NCBI GenBank assembly: GCA_021780415.1
Contig: JAJXYW010000153.1
Span: 1-11,097 of the forward strand
Reading direction: 5' to 3'
DNA: 11,097 nt
Source: Acidobacteriota bacterium
Lineage (GTDB): Bacteria > Acidobacteriota > Terriglobia > Terriglobales > Acidobacteriaceae
A program made the position numbers and the translations under genes. Of this stretch, positions 1 to 8,845 are shown piece after piece (the first letter of the stretch is position 1; every line of letters starts with the position of its first letter). The notes below the pieces were generated by a model that was not told the DNA's origin, did not search any database, and was given only the letters and a program-made list of their open reading frames with translations.

Positions 1-400
1 ACTCGTTGGAGATGGAGACGCCGACGGGCCAGTGCCAGCTATCGGGGACGCGGACGCGGGGACGGATGTGGTCGCCGACCCACTGGTAGCCGGTCTCGGC
101 GGAGTAGGTGGTGAAGATGTAGAAGCCAACCTCACTCCACTTGGTGACGCCTTCGGTGAGTTCGACGGTTTCACGGCCGGCGTGGTTGGTGGGGAAGGTG
201 CCATCGATGGTGTAGAGCGAGCCGGGCAGAGGCTTGAAGCCGTCGATGGAGTAGTTAGAGTGAAGCTCGGTCATGAGAGTCCTGGGAGCGACGGTTTCGG
301 AGCCGTAGACCTGGATCTCGTAGTTGTCCTGCGCGTGCAGGAGAGGGAGGGCCAAAAAAGAAAACGCAAGGGAGAGCAGCGGGAGGCGAGCGTTAACCAT
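1..400 (-). CDS. Exported protein of unknown function, N-terminal part only
   Basis: Reading the minus strand from ATG at 400 gives an open frame of 133 codons that leaves the window at position 1, so the C-terminus is missing. An in-frame TAA five codons upstream makes this the first possible ATG. Residues 1-23 look like a signal peptide: Arg5, then a hydrophobic run (LPLLSLAFSFLALPLL) and a likely signal peptidase I site after LHA, leaving a mature protein that begins QDNYEIQVYG. The mature part is rich in Tyr, Trp, Thr and Gly with alternating polar and aromatic residues (KWSEVGFYIFTTYS), as in beta-barrel or beta-sandwich proteins of the cell envelope. I do not recognise a named family, and an outer-membrane barrel is only a guess. 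Codons are mostly C-ending, like the other minus-strand genes. It lies 86 bases after the upstream methyltransferase gene and could share its transcript, but a TAAAAT hexamer 9 nt before the ATG could also be its own -10 box. Confidence 0.72.
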   Translation of the reverse strand, partial: MVNARLPLLSLAFSFLALPLLHAQDNYEIQVYGSETVAPRTLMTELHSNYSIDGFKPLPGSLYTIDGTFPTNHAGRETVELTEGVTKWSEVGFYIFTTYSAETGYQWVGDHIRPRVRVPDSWHWPVGVSISNE

Positions 401-486
401 GTGTTCTCGATTTTATTTGGGGCGAGCAAACCCTGCATGAACGAATGGTTATTCGCGTTGATGCGGTGGATCATCGAGACGCAAAA

Positions 487-1161
487 CTAACGTGCGGGAC
501 GAGATCCGGCGAGGACGGCGAAGCGATTGTCCTTGAACCAGCAGTCGGCGTCGGAGAAGCCTGCTTCGCGCATCCAGTGGAGTTGGTCTTCGACGGAGGC
601 GCAGTGGTCATCCTGCTGGCGGTAGAGAGAGTCGGCGATCTGGGCGGGTGTGGCCTGGGCTTCGCGCACCTGCTGGAGCCAGAGCTTCTGGTAGAAGTCG
701 TCGAGTGCGGGTGTGGGGCCGGCGACCTGCTCGGCGTTGACGAAGACGCCGCCGGGCCGGAGCGCGGCGTAGATCTTTGCGAAGAGTGCTTTCTTGGCGG
801 GGTGTTCGAGGTGATGAATGGAGAGCGCGGAGACGATGGCGTCGTAGTTGTCGTCGAATGGGGCAGAGGCGTAGTCGGCGACTTCGAAGGAGACGTTGGT
901 GTCAGCGGCGAGACGGGTGCGGGCGCGCTCGAGCATGGGTGCGGAGACGTCGATGAGATGAATGTGCGCGTCGGGATACCAGGAGCGGACGAAGGCGGAG
1001 AGAAGACCGGTGCCGGCGCCGAGATCGAGAACACGCAGGGCGCCACCGGGGATGAGGTCGGTGGTGCGGCGATAGAAAGCGTCGTAGCAGGGGATGAGAC
1101 GAGCGCGCTCGGCGTCGTAGGTGGCGGCGGTGATGTCGAAGATGGTCTGGGTTGTGGACAT
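487..1161 (-). CDS. Class I SAM-dependent methyltransferase (paralogue A of a tandem pair)
   Basis: A 224-residue soluble Rossmann-fold methyltransferase. Motif I (LDLGAGTGLLS, about residues 45-55) binds S-adenosylmethionine, Asp71 at the end of the next strand (HLID) should bind the ribose, ADY (95-97) is the motif II/III acidic region, SIHHL (114-118) is the post-II motif and LRPGG (134-138) is the typical turn before strand 5. The acceptor substrate cannot be read from the sequence. The start at 1161 has a good ribosome binding site (GGGGGAA, 6 nt upstream). A hand alignment with the next gene upstream gives about 52% identity over 216 positions, including the unusual C-terminal blocks QVAGPTPAL, QIADSLYRQ and the DCW-K-N-FAV end. 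The two are therefore a duplicated pair separated by 62 bases. The family assignment is secure; any link to a pathway would be speculation. Confidence 0.88.
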   Translation of the reverse strand: MSTTQTIFDITAATYDAERARLIPCYDAFYRRTTDLIPGGALRVLDLGAGTGLLSAFVRSWYPDAHIHLIDVSAPMLERARTRLAADTNVSFEVADYASAPFDDNYDAIVSALSIHHLEHPAKKALFAKIYAALRPGGVFVNAEQVAGPTPALDDFYQKLWLQQVREAQATPAQIADSLYRQQDDHCASVEDQLHWMREAGFSDADCWFKDNRFAVLAGSRPAR

Positions 1162-1223
1162 GATGGTTCCCCCGGTATCAGGATACAGCGTGGGGAGATG
1201 CGAAGCGGGTGGGGAAGCCTACT

Positions 1224-1901
1224 CTAGGGCCGGGTTCCTGCGAAGACGGCGAAACTGTTGGATTTGTACCAGCAATCGACGTCCGCAAATCCGGTGGTGC
1301 GCAGCCAGGCAAGTTGCTGATCGAGGGGTGTGCGGCGGTCTTCGAGTTGACGATAGAGGGAGTCGGCGATTTGTTGTTCGCTTGCACCGAGAGCGCGGAC
1401 GCCTTCGATCCAGCGTTGCTGGTAGAGGGCTTCGAGCGCAGGCGTGGGGCCGGCGACCTGATCGGCGTTGAGGAAGACGCCGCCGGGTTGGAGCGCGTCA
1501 AAGATAAGCGGAAAGAGGGCGCGCTTGCGCTCGTCTTCGAGATGATGGATGGACAGAGAGGAGACGACGGCGTTGCAGGCGGGGAGAGGTCCTACGGTGT
1601 AGTCGGCGAGGGTATAGGTGATGTGCGGGTCGTTGGCGAGGCGGTGACGCGCGAGGTCGAGCATGGGCTGGGAGAAGTCGATGAGGTGAAGGTGCGCTGC
1701 GGGAAAGGCGGCGCGAAGCATTGCGGAGAAGAGACCGGAGCCGGCGCCGAGTTCGACGATGGTCGCGACGTCAAAGGGAATCTGCGCGAGTGCCGCGGCG
1801 TAGAAGGCTTCGTGCCCGGGGAGGAGCAGCATGCGGTCGCGGTCGTAGGCTGCGGCGGTGGCGTCGAATACGGCGCGGGTGTTGTTGGTGCTTGTGCTCA
1901 T
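1224..1901 (-). CDS. Class I SAM-dependent methyltransferase (paralogue B of a tandem pair)
   Basis: A 225-residue methyltransferase with motif I VELGAGSGLFS (about residues 49-59), the acidic ribose-binding Asp75 in HLID, LADY near 98-101, SLSIHHLE near 115-122 and LQPGG near 136-140. The frame is open back to 1988, but I chose the ATG at 1901 because it lines up with the start of paralogue A (both begin MST and soon reach FD-TAA-YD). The extra 29 residues would add a hydrophobic stretch absent from A. No Shine-Dalgarno sequence precedes 1901: the nearest AGAGGAA is over 20 nt away, and TATCCC/TTATGC hexamers lie within about 15 nt, so a short or absent leader is possible. It sits 102 bases downstream of the ATPase gene and 62 bases upstream of paralogue A on the same strand. 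Substrate unknown. The LFNAD-like stretch of A (VNAEQVAGPTPAL) is conserved here as LNADQVAGPTPAL. Confidence 0.87.
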   Translation of the reverse strand: MSTSTNNTRAVFDATAAAYDRDRMLLLPGHEAFYAAALAQIPFDVATIVELGAGSGLFSAMLRAAFPAAHLHLIDFSQPMLDLARHRLANDPHITYTLADYTVGPLPACNAVVSSLSIHHLEDERKRALFPLIFDALQPGGVFLNADQVAGPTPALEALYQQRWIEGVRALGASEQQIADSLYRQLEDRRTPLDQQLAWLRTTGFADVDCWYKSNSFAVFAGTRP

Positions 1902-2003
1902 GAAGAGAGCATAAGGGATAGAAATAGAGTTCCTCTGTGGAATAAGAAGAACTAATGCGGCAATGAATGCGGAGAAGGCATGCTGCAATGATTTTGGGGC
2001 GGG

Positions 2004-3581
<1,578 letters not shown>

Positions 3582-3587
3582 CGTTTA

Positions 3588-3593
3588 AGTATA
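3588..3593 (-). promoter_or_regulatory. Candidate -10 box (TATACT) placed for leaderless transcription of the ATPase gene
   Basis: TATACT on the minus strand ends 6 nt before the ATG at 3581, so transcription would begin at or next to the start codon. No purine-rich Shine-Dalgarno sequence fits in between. There is no good -35 match 16-18 nt upstream, which lowers confidence. The 154-base interval 3582-3735 shared with the divergent channel gene shows no other clear element. Confidence 0.45.
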
Positions 3594-3735
3594 GATGTTT
3601 CGCGGGGGTGAGGGGATTCGGGGCCGTGGCGGGAAGGAATTTGAAGGATCGGATTTACAGTGCGCTCGAAGATGGCGTCTAAGGAAAAGGTGAGTTGAGA
3701 TAGACGAGAAGTGCTTGAGGGAGGGTTTGCCTGTG

Positions 3736-4851
3736 ATGGCGATGTATCAGCACCACCGTTGGTTTTTTGTGATTTTTCTGTTTTGCGGAGCGTTGGTGCT
3801 GGCTAACGTGCTGCACTTCGTGCTCTTTCGTGTGCTGAAGCGGAATGCGGTGGGGGGGACGAGGGCGGGATGGGGACTGCAACAACACCTGGGACGTCCG
3901 GCGCGCCTTATCTTCCTGCTGACGTGCGTGATGCTGGTGCTGCCGCTGGCGCCGGGGCTGCCGCCAGACGTAGAGCACGAGACGCAGCACGTACTGATGA
4001 TGATTGTGGTGGCTGCGCTGGGATGGTTCTCTGTGGGCTGCGTGTATGTTGCGCAGGATATCCTGCTGAGTAAATACGACTTGAAGGCAGCGGACAACAG
4101 GAATGCACGGCGCGTGCATACGCAGTTCCAGGTCTTTCGGCGAATTGCTGTTGCGTTTGTCGTGGTGTTGACGGCGGGCGCGCTGCTGTGGACGTTCAAT
4201 GACCCGAAGATATGGCACTACGGGAGCGGCCTGCTGGCGTCGGCGGGGATTGCGTCGTTGATTCTGGCCTCGGCGGCGAAGTCGACGGCGTCGAATTTTC
4301 TGGCGGGGTTGCAGATTGCGCTGACTGAACCGATACGGATTGATGATGTGGTGGTGGTGCAGGGGGAGTGGGGACGGATTGAGGAGATTACGTCGGCGTA
4401 TGTGGTGATAAAGATATGGGACCTGCGACGGCTCATTGTGCCGCTGAGCTGGTTCATTGAAAATGCGTTTGCGAACTGGACGCGAGAGAGTGCGAATATT
4501 CTGACGTACTCGTATCTGTATTTGGACTATGGGGTGCCGGTGAAGGAGTTGAGGACGCAGTTGGAGGCGGTGGTGAAGGCTTCGGGGATGTGGGATGGCG
4601 TGGCGCTGGGGTGCCAGGTGACGAACCTGACGGCGCAGGCCATGGAGGTGCGGTGTTTGATGAGCGCGAAAGATTCGGGGACGGCGTTTAATCTGCAGTG
4701 CCTGGTGCGGGAGGAGATGATGGATTGGGTGAAGGAGAAGTATCCAGAGGCGTTTCCGAATATGAGGTATCGGGCGGTGGGGGAGAAGCCGCTGGAAGCT
4801 GTTCCGATGAAGTTGGAGGGTGCGGTTCCGCACGTTGCAGCTACTCGCTGA
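3736..4851 (+). CDS. MscS-family mechanosensitive ion channel
   Basis: A 371-residue inner-membrane protein of the small-conductance mechanosensitive channel family, which opens under membrane tension to release solutes on osmotic downshock. By eye there are five hydrophobic segments (about 10-33, 57-73, 86-107, 137-153, 164-182). The last is the pore-lining MscS helix with small residues (SAGIASLILASAAKSTASNFLAG), followed by the conserved EPIRIDDVVVVQGEWGRIEEI (198-218) that opens the cytoplasmic beta domain, then VPLSWFIENAFANWTR and an alpha/beta C-terminal domain. Two extra N-terminal helices relative to three-helix MscS place it among the longer MscS-like channels. The frame is open from a TTG at 3715; I prefer the ATG at 3736, with AGGGAGG centred about 14 nt upstream. 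It is divergent from the ATPase gene and followed by a hairpin shared with rho. Codons are strongly G-ending, in line with the strand skew. A specific orthologue (YnaI, YbdG and so on) cannot be assigned. Confidence 0.9.
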   Translation: MAMYQHHRWFFVIFLFCGALVLANVLHFVLFRVLKRNAVGGTRAGWGLQQHLGRPARLIFLLTCVMLVLPLAPGLPPDVEHETQHVLMMIVVAALGWFSVGCVYVAQDILLSKYDLKAADNRNARRVHTQFQVFRRIAVAFVVVLTAGALLWTFNDPKIWHYGSGLLASAGIASLILASAAKSTASNFLAGLQIALTEPIRIDDVVVVQGEWGRIEEITSAYVVIKIWDLRRLIVPLSWFIENAFANWTRESANILTYSYLYLDYGVPVKELRTQLEAVVKASGMWDGVALGCQVTNLTAQAMEVRCLMSAKDSGTAFNLQCLVREEMMDWVKEKYPEAFPNMRYRAVGEKPLEAVPMKLEGAVPHVAATR

Positions 4852-4872
4852 CGGCATGTGGCGGACAAAGCG

Positions 4873-4899
4873 AAGGGCGCGGCTGGTGGCCGCGCCCTT
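4873..4899. terminator. Bidirectional terminator between the mscS-type gene and rho
   Basis: A perfect 11-bp stem, AAGGGCGCGGC (4873-4883) and GCCGCGCCCTT (4889-4899), closes a 5-nt loop. It lies 21 bases after the channel stop codon and 27 bases after the rho stop codon, so it can serve both converging genes. The T-tracts are weak: GTTGCTGCATTTT on the plus side and CGCTTTG on the minus side. Confidence 0.8.
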
Positions 4900-4926
4900 G
4901 TTGCTGCATTTTCCACCCTGAGGAAA

Positions 4927-6177
<1,251 letters not shown>

Positions 6178-6198
6178 GAGTACCTGGGTAGTTTCCAT

Positions 6199-6389
6199 AG
6201 ATTTTTGCGGGATGGGATGTTGCGAGGGGGGTGGTGCGGAATCACGCTGAAACGGGGGGAGTTCCGAAAGCGGAGTTGCAGGAAAGATCGAGCGGAGGGA
6301 TCTACAGAAATGGGAGTGATGAAGCGTGTTGCAGAATGAGATGCTTGATTTTGATAAAGGGTAGCAGAACAGGGTGAGGAAAAGTAGTG
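6199..6389 (-). promoter_or_regulatory. C-rich, G-poor rho leader (candidate rut/autoregulatory region)
   Basis: Counted by hand, the minus strand of these 191 bases holds 78 C and 20 G, nearly 4:1, with many pyrimidine runs (for example CCACCCCCCTCGC) and little scope for stable hairpins. A 60-base sample inside rho (5401-5460) is balanced (17 G to 18 C), so the bias is local. C-over-G bubbles without structure are the hallmark of Rho loading sites, and rho genes are known to be controlled by attenuation in their own leader. The function here is inferred. I found no convincing promoter inside this stretch. Confidence 0.5.
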
Positions 6390-6411
6390 TCGCGCGGCCG
6401 GAACCGCGCGA
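6390..6411 (-). terminator. Hairpin downstream of rpoZ (probable terminator or attenuator before rho)
   Basis: An 8-bp inverted repeat, TCGCGCGG and CCGCGCGA, closes a 6-nt loop starting 9 bases after the rpoZ stop codon. On the minus strand it is followed by CACTACTTTTCC, an imperfect T-tract. It could end the rpoZ transcript or partly attenuate read-through into rho. Confidence 0.65.
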
Positions 6412-6420
6412 CAAAGGATT

Positions 6421-6642
6421 TTAGGCTGCGCGACGCTCGGTGGGGGAAACACCTTCGAGGCCGGCTTCAGCGGAGAGATCCATGGGAATGGTGTCCTTGA
6501 AGCGGTCGAGGACCTCATTGGTGGTGTCCTGCAGGCGGGTGTTCGGCTTGTGGAGCTTGCGGGTGGCCTTGGAGGCAAGTTGACAGAGCTTGTAGCGGTT
6601 ATTCACGTGCGTAAGAGCACCAAAGATAAGATCTGAGCGCAT
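6421..6642 (-). CDS. rpoZ: DNA-directed RNA polymerase omega subunit
   Basis: A 73-residue protein. The diagnostic block NRYKLCQLASKATRKLHK (about residues 15-32) matches the omega motif that begins NRF-L and runs through the A-R-A-R helix, where omega wraps the beta-prime C-terminus to aid polymerase assembly and stability. The following TTNEVLDRFKDTIP corresponds to the second omega helix. The C-terminus (EGVSPTERRAA) is short, as in many non-proteobacterial omegas. The frame is open back to 6762, but the ATG at 6642 is clearly right: AGGAGA lies 8 nt upstream and the protein begins in the usual place. It lies just upstream of rho and about 180 bases downstream of a structured-RNA candidate on the same strand, from whose promoter it may also be read. 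Confidence 0.93.
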   Translation of the reverse strand: MRSDLIFGALTHVNNRYKLCQLASKATRKLHKPNTRLQDTTNEVLDRFKDTIPMDLSAEAGLEGVSPTERRAA

Positions 6643-6819
6643 GGAAGATTCTCCTGGGATGCCGAGGCTCCGGGCGTCATCGGTGTAACGCCTATGAGTC
6701 GGATGCTTCGTGGCTTGCTGTGGCTTGGAGGTGATAACAAGCCGGTTACTGGTTAGACGCATTCGCGGCAGCGAAGATGCGTCGGGAAATGTCTTGCAGG
6801 GGACAACCTGCCATAAGTT
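6643..6819 (-). other. Gap between the structured-RNA candidate and rpoZ; two small hairpins, no gene
   Basis: No convincing coding frame. Two inverted repeats are visible: GACGCAT (6756-6762) with ATGCGTC (6777-6783), which can extend by three further pairs across a 2-nt bulge, and GCAGG (6796-6800) with CCTGC (6807-6811). Neither has a T-run on the minus strand, so they are not clear intrinsic terminators. They could mark the 3' end of the RNA or belong to a long rpoZ leader. The only other clear element is the rpoZ ribosome binding site near 6651-6656. Confidence 0.5.
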
Positions 6820-7014
6820 GCAGCCAGGTTAGGGCTTGGGCTGCCATCGCGCAAACGACTCCCAACCTTTTGAGGAGGGAAAACCCTCAAAGTGGCGGAG
6901 GGAACGACATTTGGGAGGAATGTCCGGATCGACGCCGGCTGAACCGGTGATCATCGAGGCCGGAAGGAACGTTCGGGGTCTCGATGGGAACAGCTTGGGC
7001 CCTAAATACCTGCT
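6820..7014 (-). ncRNA. Structured RNA candidate with its own promoter, class unassigned (6S-like size)
   Basis: About 195 nt with no convincing coding frame. The two ends pair in a long closing stem: 7012-7008 with 6829-6825 (5 bp), 7004-6999 with 6835-6830 (6 bp), a symmetrical internal loop with CCAA on both sides (6998-6995 and 6839-6836), 6994-6991 with 6843-6840 (4 bp) and 6987-6982 with 6849-6844 (6 bp); 21 pairs in all. Inside are hairpins 6960-6964 with 6923-6927 (enclosing UCGA and CCGG pairs), 6919-6924 with 6906-6911, and 6885-6891 with 6869-6875. A sigma-70 promoter places the RNA 5' end at 7013-7014, exactly at the foot of the stem. Size, own promoter and closed ends suit 6S RNA, but the interior is three hairpins rather than one rod, so I do not assign the family. 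It could instead be a long rpoZ leader. Confidence 0.6.
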
Positions 7015-7020
7015 TCTTGA

Positions 7021-7049
7021 ACCATACCGTGTGCAGAGGCGCTGGTCAA
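7021..7049 (-). promoter_or_regulatory. Sigma-70-type promoter for the structured RNA (and possibly rpoZ)
   Basis: On the minus strand a -35 TTGACC (7049-7044) and a -10 TATGGT (7026-7021) are separated by exactly 17 nt. The expected start, 6-7 nt after the -10, is 7013-7014, where the closing stem of the downstream RNA begins. This is the best promoter match I found in the window. It lies in the 112-base space after the comM stop codon. Confidence 0.7.
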
Positions 7050-7126
7050 TCCTTTTTTTGGGACACGGCGGAAGGTGAATACTGAAAATGGGATATTGAG
7101 TTGGGGCGGTGGAGTCGGGGGTGGGC

Positions 7127-8719
7127 TCAGGACCAATAGCTGCGGTCGAGGGTGCGGTATTGGATGGCCTCTGCGATGTGGGGAACGGTGATGGAGGGTG
7201 CGGCTTCGAGGTCGGCGATGGTGCGGGCGACCTTGAGGATGCGGTCGTGGGCGCGGGCGCTGAGACCCTGCTGCAGCATGGCGCGCTCGAGCAGACGCTC
7301 GGCGTCGGAGGAGAGCTCACAGAAGGTGCGGATCTGCTGGGTGGACATTTGAGCGTTGGCAAAGATGGCGCGGCTGGCGGCGCGGGAGGAGCCCTTGGTA
7401 CGGACGGGGGTTTCGAGGAAGCGGGCGTGCTGGATCTCGCGGGCGGCGAGGACGCGGGCGCGGATTTCGGCGGAGCCCTCGGCGGCGGCGTTGCTGCGGA
7501 GCTCTTTGTACTGGACGGCGGGGACTTCGATGTGGATGTCGATGCGGTCGAGGAGCGGGCCACTGACTTTGCTGACGTAGCGCTGGATCATGGGCGGTGT
7601 GCACATGCACTCGCGGGACTTGTCGTTGAAGTAGCCGCAGGGGCAGGGATTCATGGCGGCGGCGAGCATGAAGCGGGCGGGAAAGCTGAGGGACATGGCA
7701 GCGCGAGAGATGGTGACGGTGCCGTCTTCGAGGGGCTGGCGGAGGACTTCGAGGACGTTGCGAGGGAACTCGGGGAGTTCGTCGAGGAAGAGAAGGCCGT
7801 TGTGGGCGAGAGAGACTTCGCCGGGACGGGGAATCATGCCGCCACCGATGAGGCCGGCGTCGGAGACGGTGTGGTGGGGGGAGCGGAAGGGACGGTGAGT
7901 GACGAGACCTTCGTCGCGGTTGAGGATGCCGGCGACGGAGTGGATCTTGGTAGTCTCGAGGGCCTCTTCAAATCGCAGAGCCGTGAGGATTGAGGGGAGG
8001 CGCTTGGCGAGCATGGTCTTGCCGGAGCCGGGCGGGCCGATCATGAGAATGTTGTGGCCACCGGCGGCGGCGACTTCGAGAGCTCGTTTGGCTACTTGCT
8101 GGCCGCGGACGTCGCGGAAGTCGGCTTGATATTCGATGGCCTCGTTGAGCAGGGTGGTGCTGTCGACGACGAGAGGCTGGGCGAAGATGGAGCCGTTGGC
8201 GGCGGAGTTGAGGAGTTCGCGGACTTCGAGAAGTGAGGTGACCGGATAGACGTTGACGCCGGAGACGACGGCGGCCTCGCGGGCGTTGGCGGCGGGGATG
8301 AGGAGATTTTTGATGCCAGCGGTGCGGGCGGCGATGGCGATGGGCAACATGCCCTGGACGGCACGGAGGGAGCCGTCGAGGCCGAGCTCGCCGACGAGAA
8401 CGAAGTCGGAGATGTCTTTGATGGAGAGCGCGCCATAGGCTCCGAGGATTCCGATGGCGATGGGGAGATCGAAGCCGGAGCCCTCTTTTTTGAGGTCGGC
8501 GGGGGCGAGGTTGATGGTGATGCGGGTGGGAGGGAGATCGAAGCCGGAGTTCTTGATGGCGGAGCGGACGCGGTCGCGTGATTCGCGGACTGCCGCGTCG
8601 GGGAGGCCGACCGTGGCGAAGGTCTCTTCCTGGGTTTTGATGCCGGAGAAGTCGACCTCTACGTCGATGATGTGAGCGTCGATGCCGTAGACGGCCGCAC
8701 TGCGAGCTTTGAAGAGCAT
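7127..8719 (-). CDS. comM: ComM/YifB-family Mg-chelatase-like AAA+ ATPase
   Basis: A 530-residue protein (E. coli YifB about 506). ComM is a hexameric helicase that drives branch migration during integration of transformed DNA in naturally competent species; the family is also widespread in species not known to be competent. Domains in order: an N-terminal Lon-protease-like fold (about 1-170, with [24 protein letters not shown] and [11 protein letters not shown]), the AAA+ ChlI domain with Walker A GPPGSGKT (228-235), [17 protein letters not shown] (278-294), Walker B LLFLDE (309-314), a four-Cys knuckle between 359 and 373 (CPC...CMC), an arginine finger in LLDRID (389-394), and the Mg-chelatase C-terminal lid (about 430-530, ending [20 protein letters not shown]). 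The frame runs to a GTG at 8761; I chose ATG 8719 because [13 protein letters not shown] matches the family start and AAGGA lies 10 nt upstream. A TACACT at 8757-8752 may be its -10. It stands alone, divergent from sdaA. Confidence 0.95.
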   Translation of the reverse strand: MLFKARSAAVYGIDAHIIDVEVDFSGIKTQEETFATVGLPDAAVRESRDRVRSAIKNSGFDLPPTRITINLAPADLKKEGSGFDLPIAIGILGAYGALSIKDISDFVLVGELGLDGSLRAVQGMLPIAIAARTAGIKNLLIPAANAREAAVVSGVNVYPVTSLLEVRELLNSAANGSIFAQPLVVDSTTLLNEAIEYQADFRDVRGQQVAKRALEVAAAGGHNILMIGPPGSGKTMLAKRLPSILTALRFEEALETTKIHSVAGILNRDEGLVTHRPFRSPHHTVSDAGLIGGGMIPRPGEVSLAHNGLLFLDELPEFPRNVLEVLRQPLEDGTVTISRAAMSLSFPARFMLAAAMNPCPCGYFNDKSRECMCTPPMIQRYVSKVSGPLLDRIDIHIEVPAVQYKELRSNAAAEGSAEIRARVLAAREIQHARFLETPVRTKGSSRAASRAIFANAQMSTQQIRTFCELSSDAERLLERAMLQQGLSARAHDRILKVARTIADLEAAPSITVPHIAEAIQYRTLDRSYWS

Positions 8720-8813
8720 GCCTGGTAAGTCCTTGAGGCCGTAATGGGCCAAGTGTAGCACTCAGGCAGGAGGTTCGTATGTGCTGCGGATGCTCTCGAT
8801 GGGAGCGGACGTC

Positions 8814-8819
8814 TACAAT
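8814..8819 (+). promoter_or_regulatory. Candidate -10 box (TACAAT) of sdaA
   Basis: TACAAT would place the transcription start at about 8825-8827, giving a leader of only about 20 nt before the sdaA ATG at 8846. The -35 region 16-18 nt upstream is poor (CT-rich). A six-codon reading frame (8829-8849, MRLVRR) would begin almost at the mRNA 5' end and its stop overlaps the sdaA start. Confidence 0.45.
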
Positions 8820-8845
8820 CGTTGGGACATGAGGCTAGTGAGGCG

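Noticed and set aside
405..479. 7-bp inverted repeat TCTCGAT/ATCGAGA flanking the gap between methyltransferase A and the exported protein
   Set aside because: The arms are about 60 nt apart and one lies close to the start codon. A repeat this short is expected by chance.
445..1227. Long plus-strand open frame (260 codons) opposite methyltransferase A
   Set aside because: It has low-complexity Gly/Val/Glu/Asp-rich composition typical of the antisense of a C-ending-codon gene. The opposite strand encodes a clear methyltransferase.
6905..6970. Plus-strand stretches resembling the RNase P RNA 5' motif (GGAATGTCCGG) and the SRP RNA tip (CCGGAAGGAAC)
   Set aside because: The matches are short, and the other conserved blocks of those RNAs are absent. 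The promoter and the best folding evidence lie on the minus strand.
7041..7063. Run of seven T (7053-7059) as a plus-strand terminator
   Set aside because: No stable GC stem lies directly before it, and the adjacent GGTCAA is better read as the minus-strand -35 element.
6836..7078. Plus-strand 80-codon frame in the rpoZ-comM gap
   Set aside because: There is no ribosome binding site and no family resemblance, and it overlaps the arms of the structured RNA candidate on the other strand.
6829..7563. Minus-strand 244-codon Ser/Pro-rich frame overlapping the comM 3' end
   Set aside because: It is a shadow frame of comM with low-complexity composition. It would overlap most of the RNA candidate and has no start signal.
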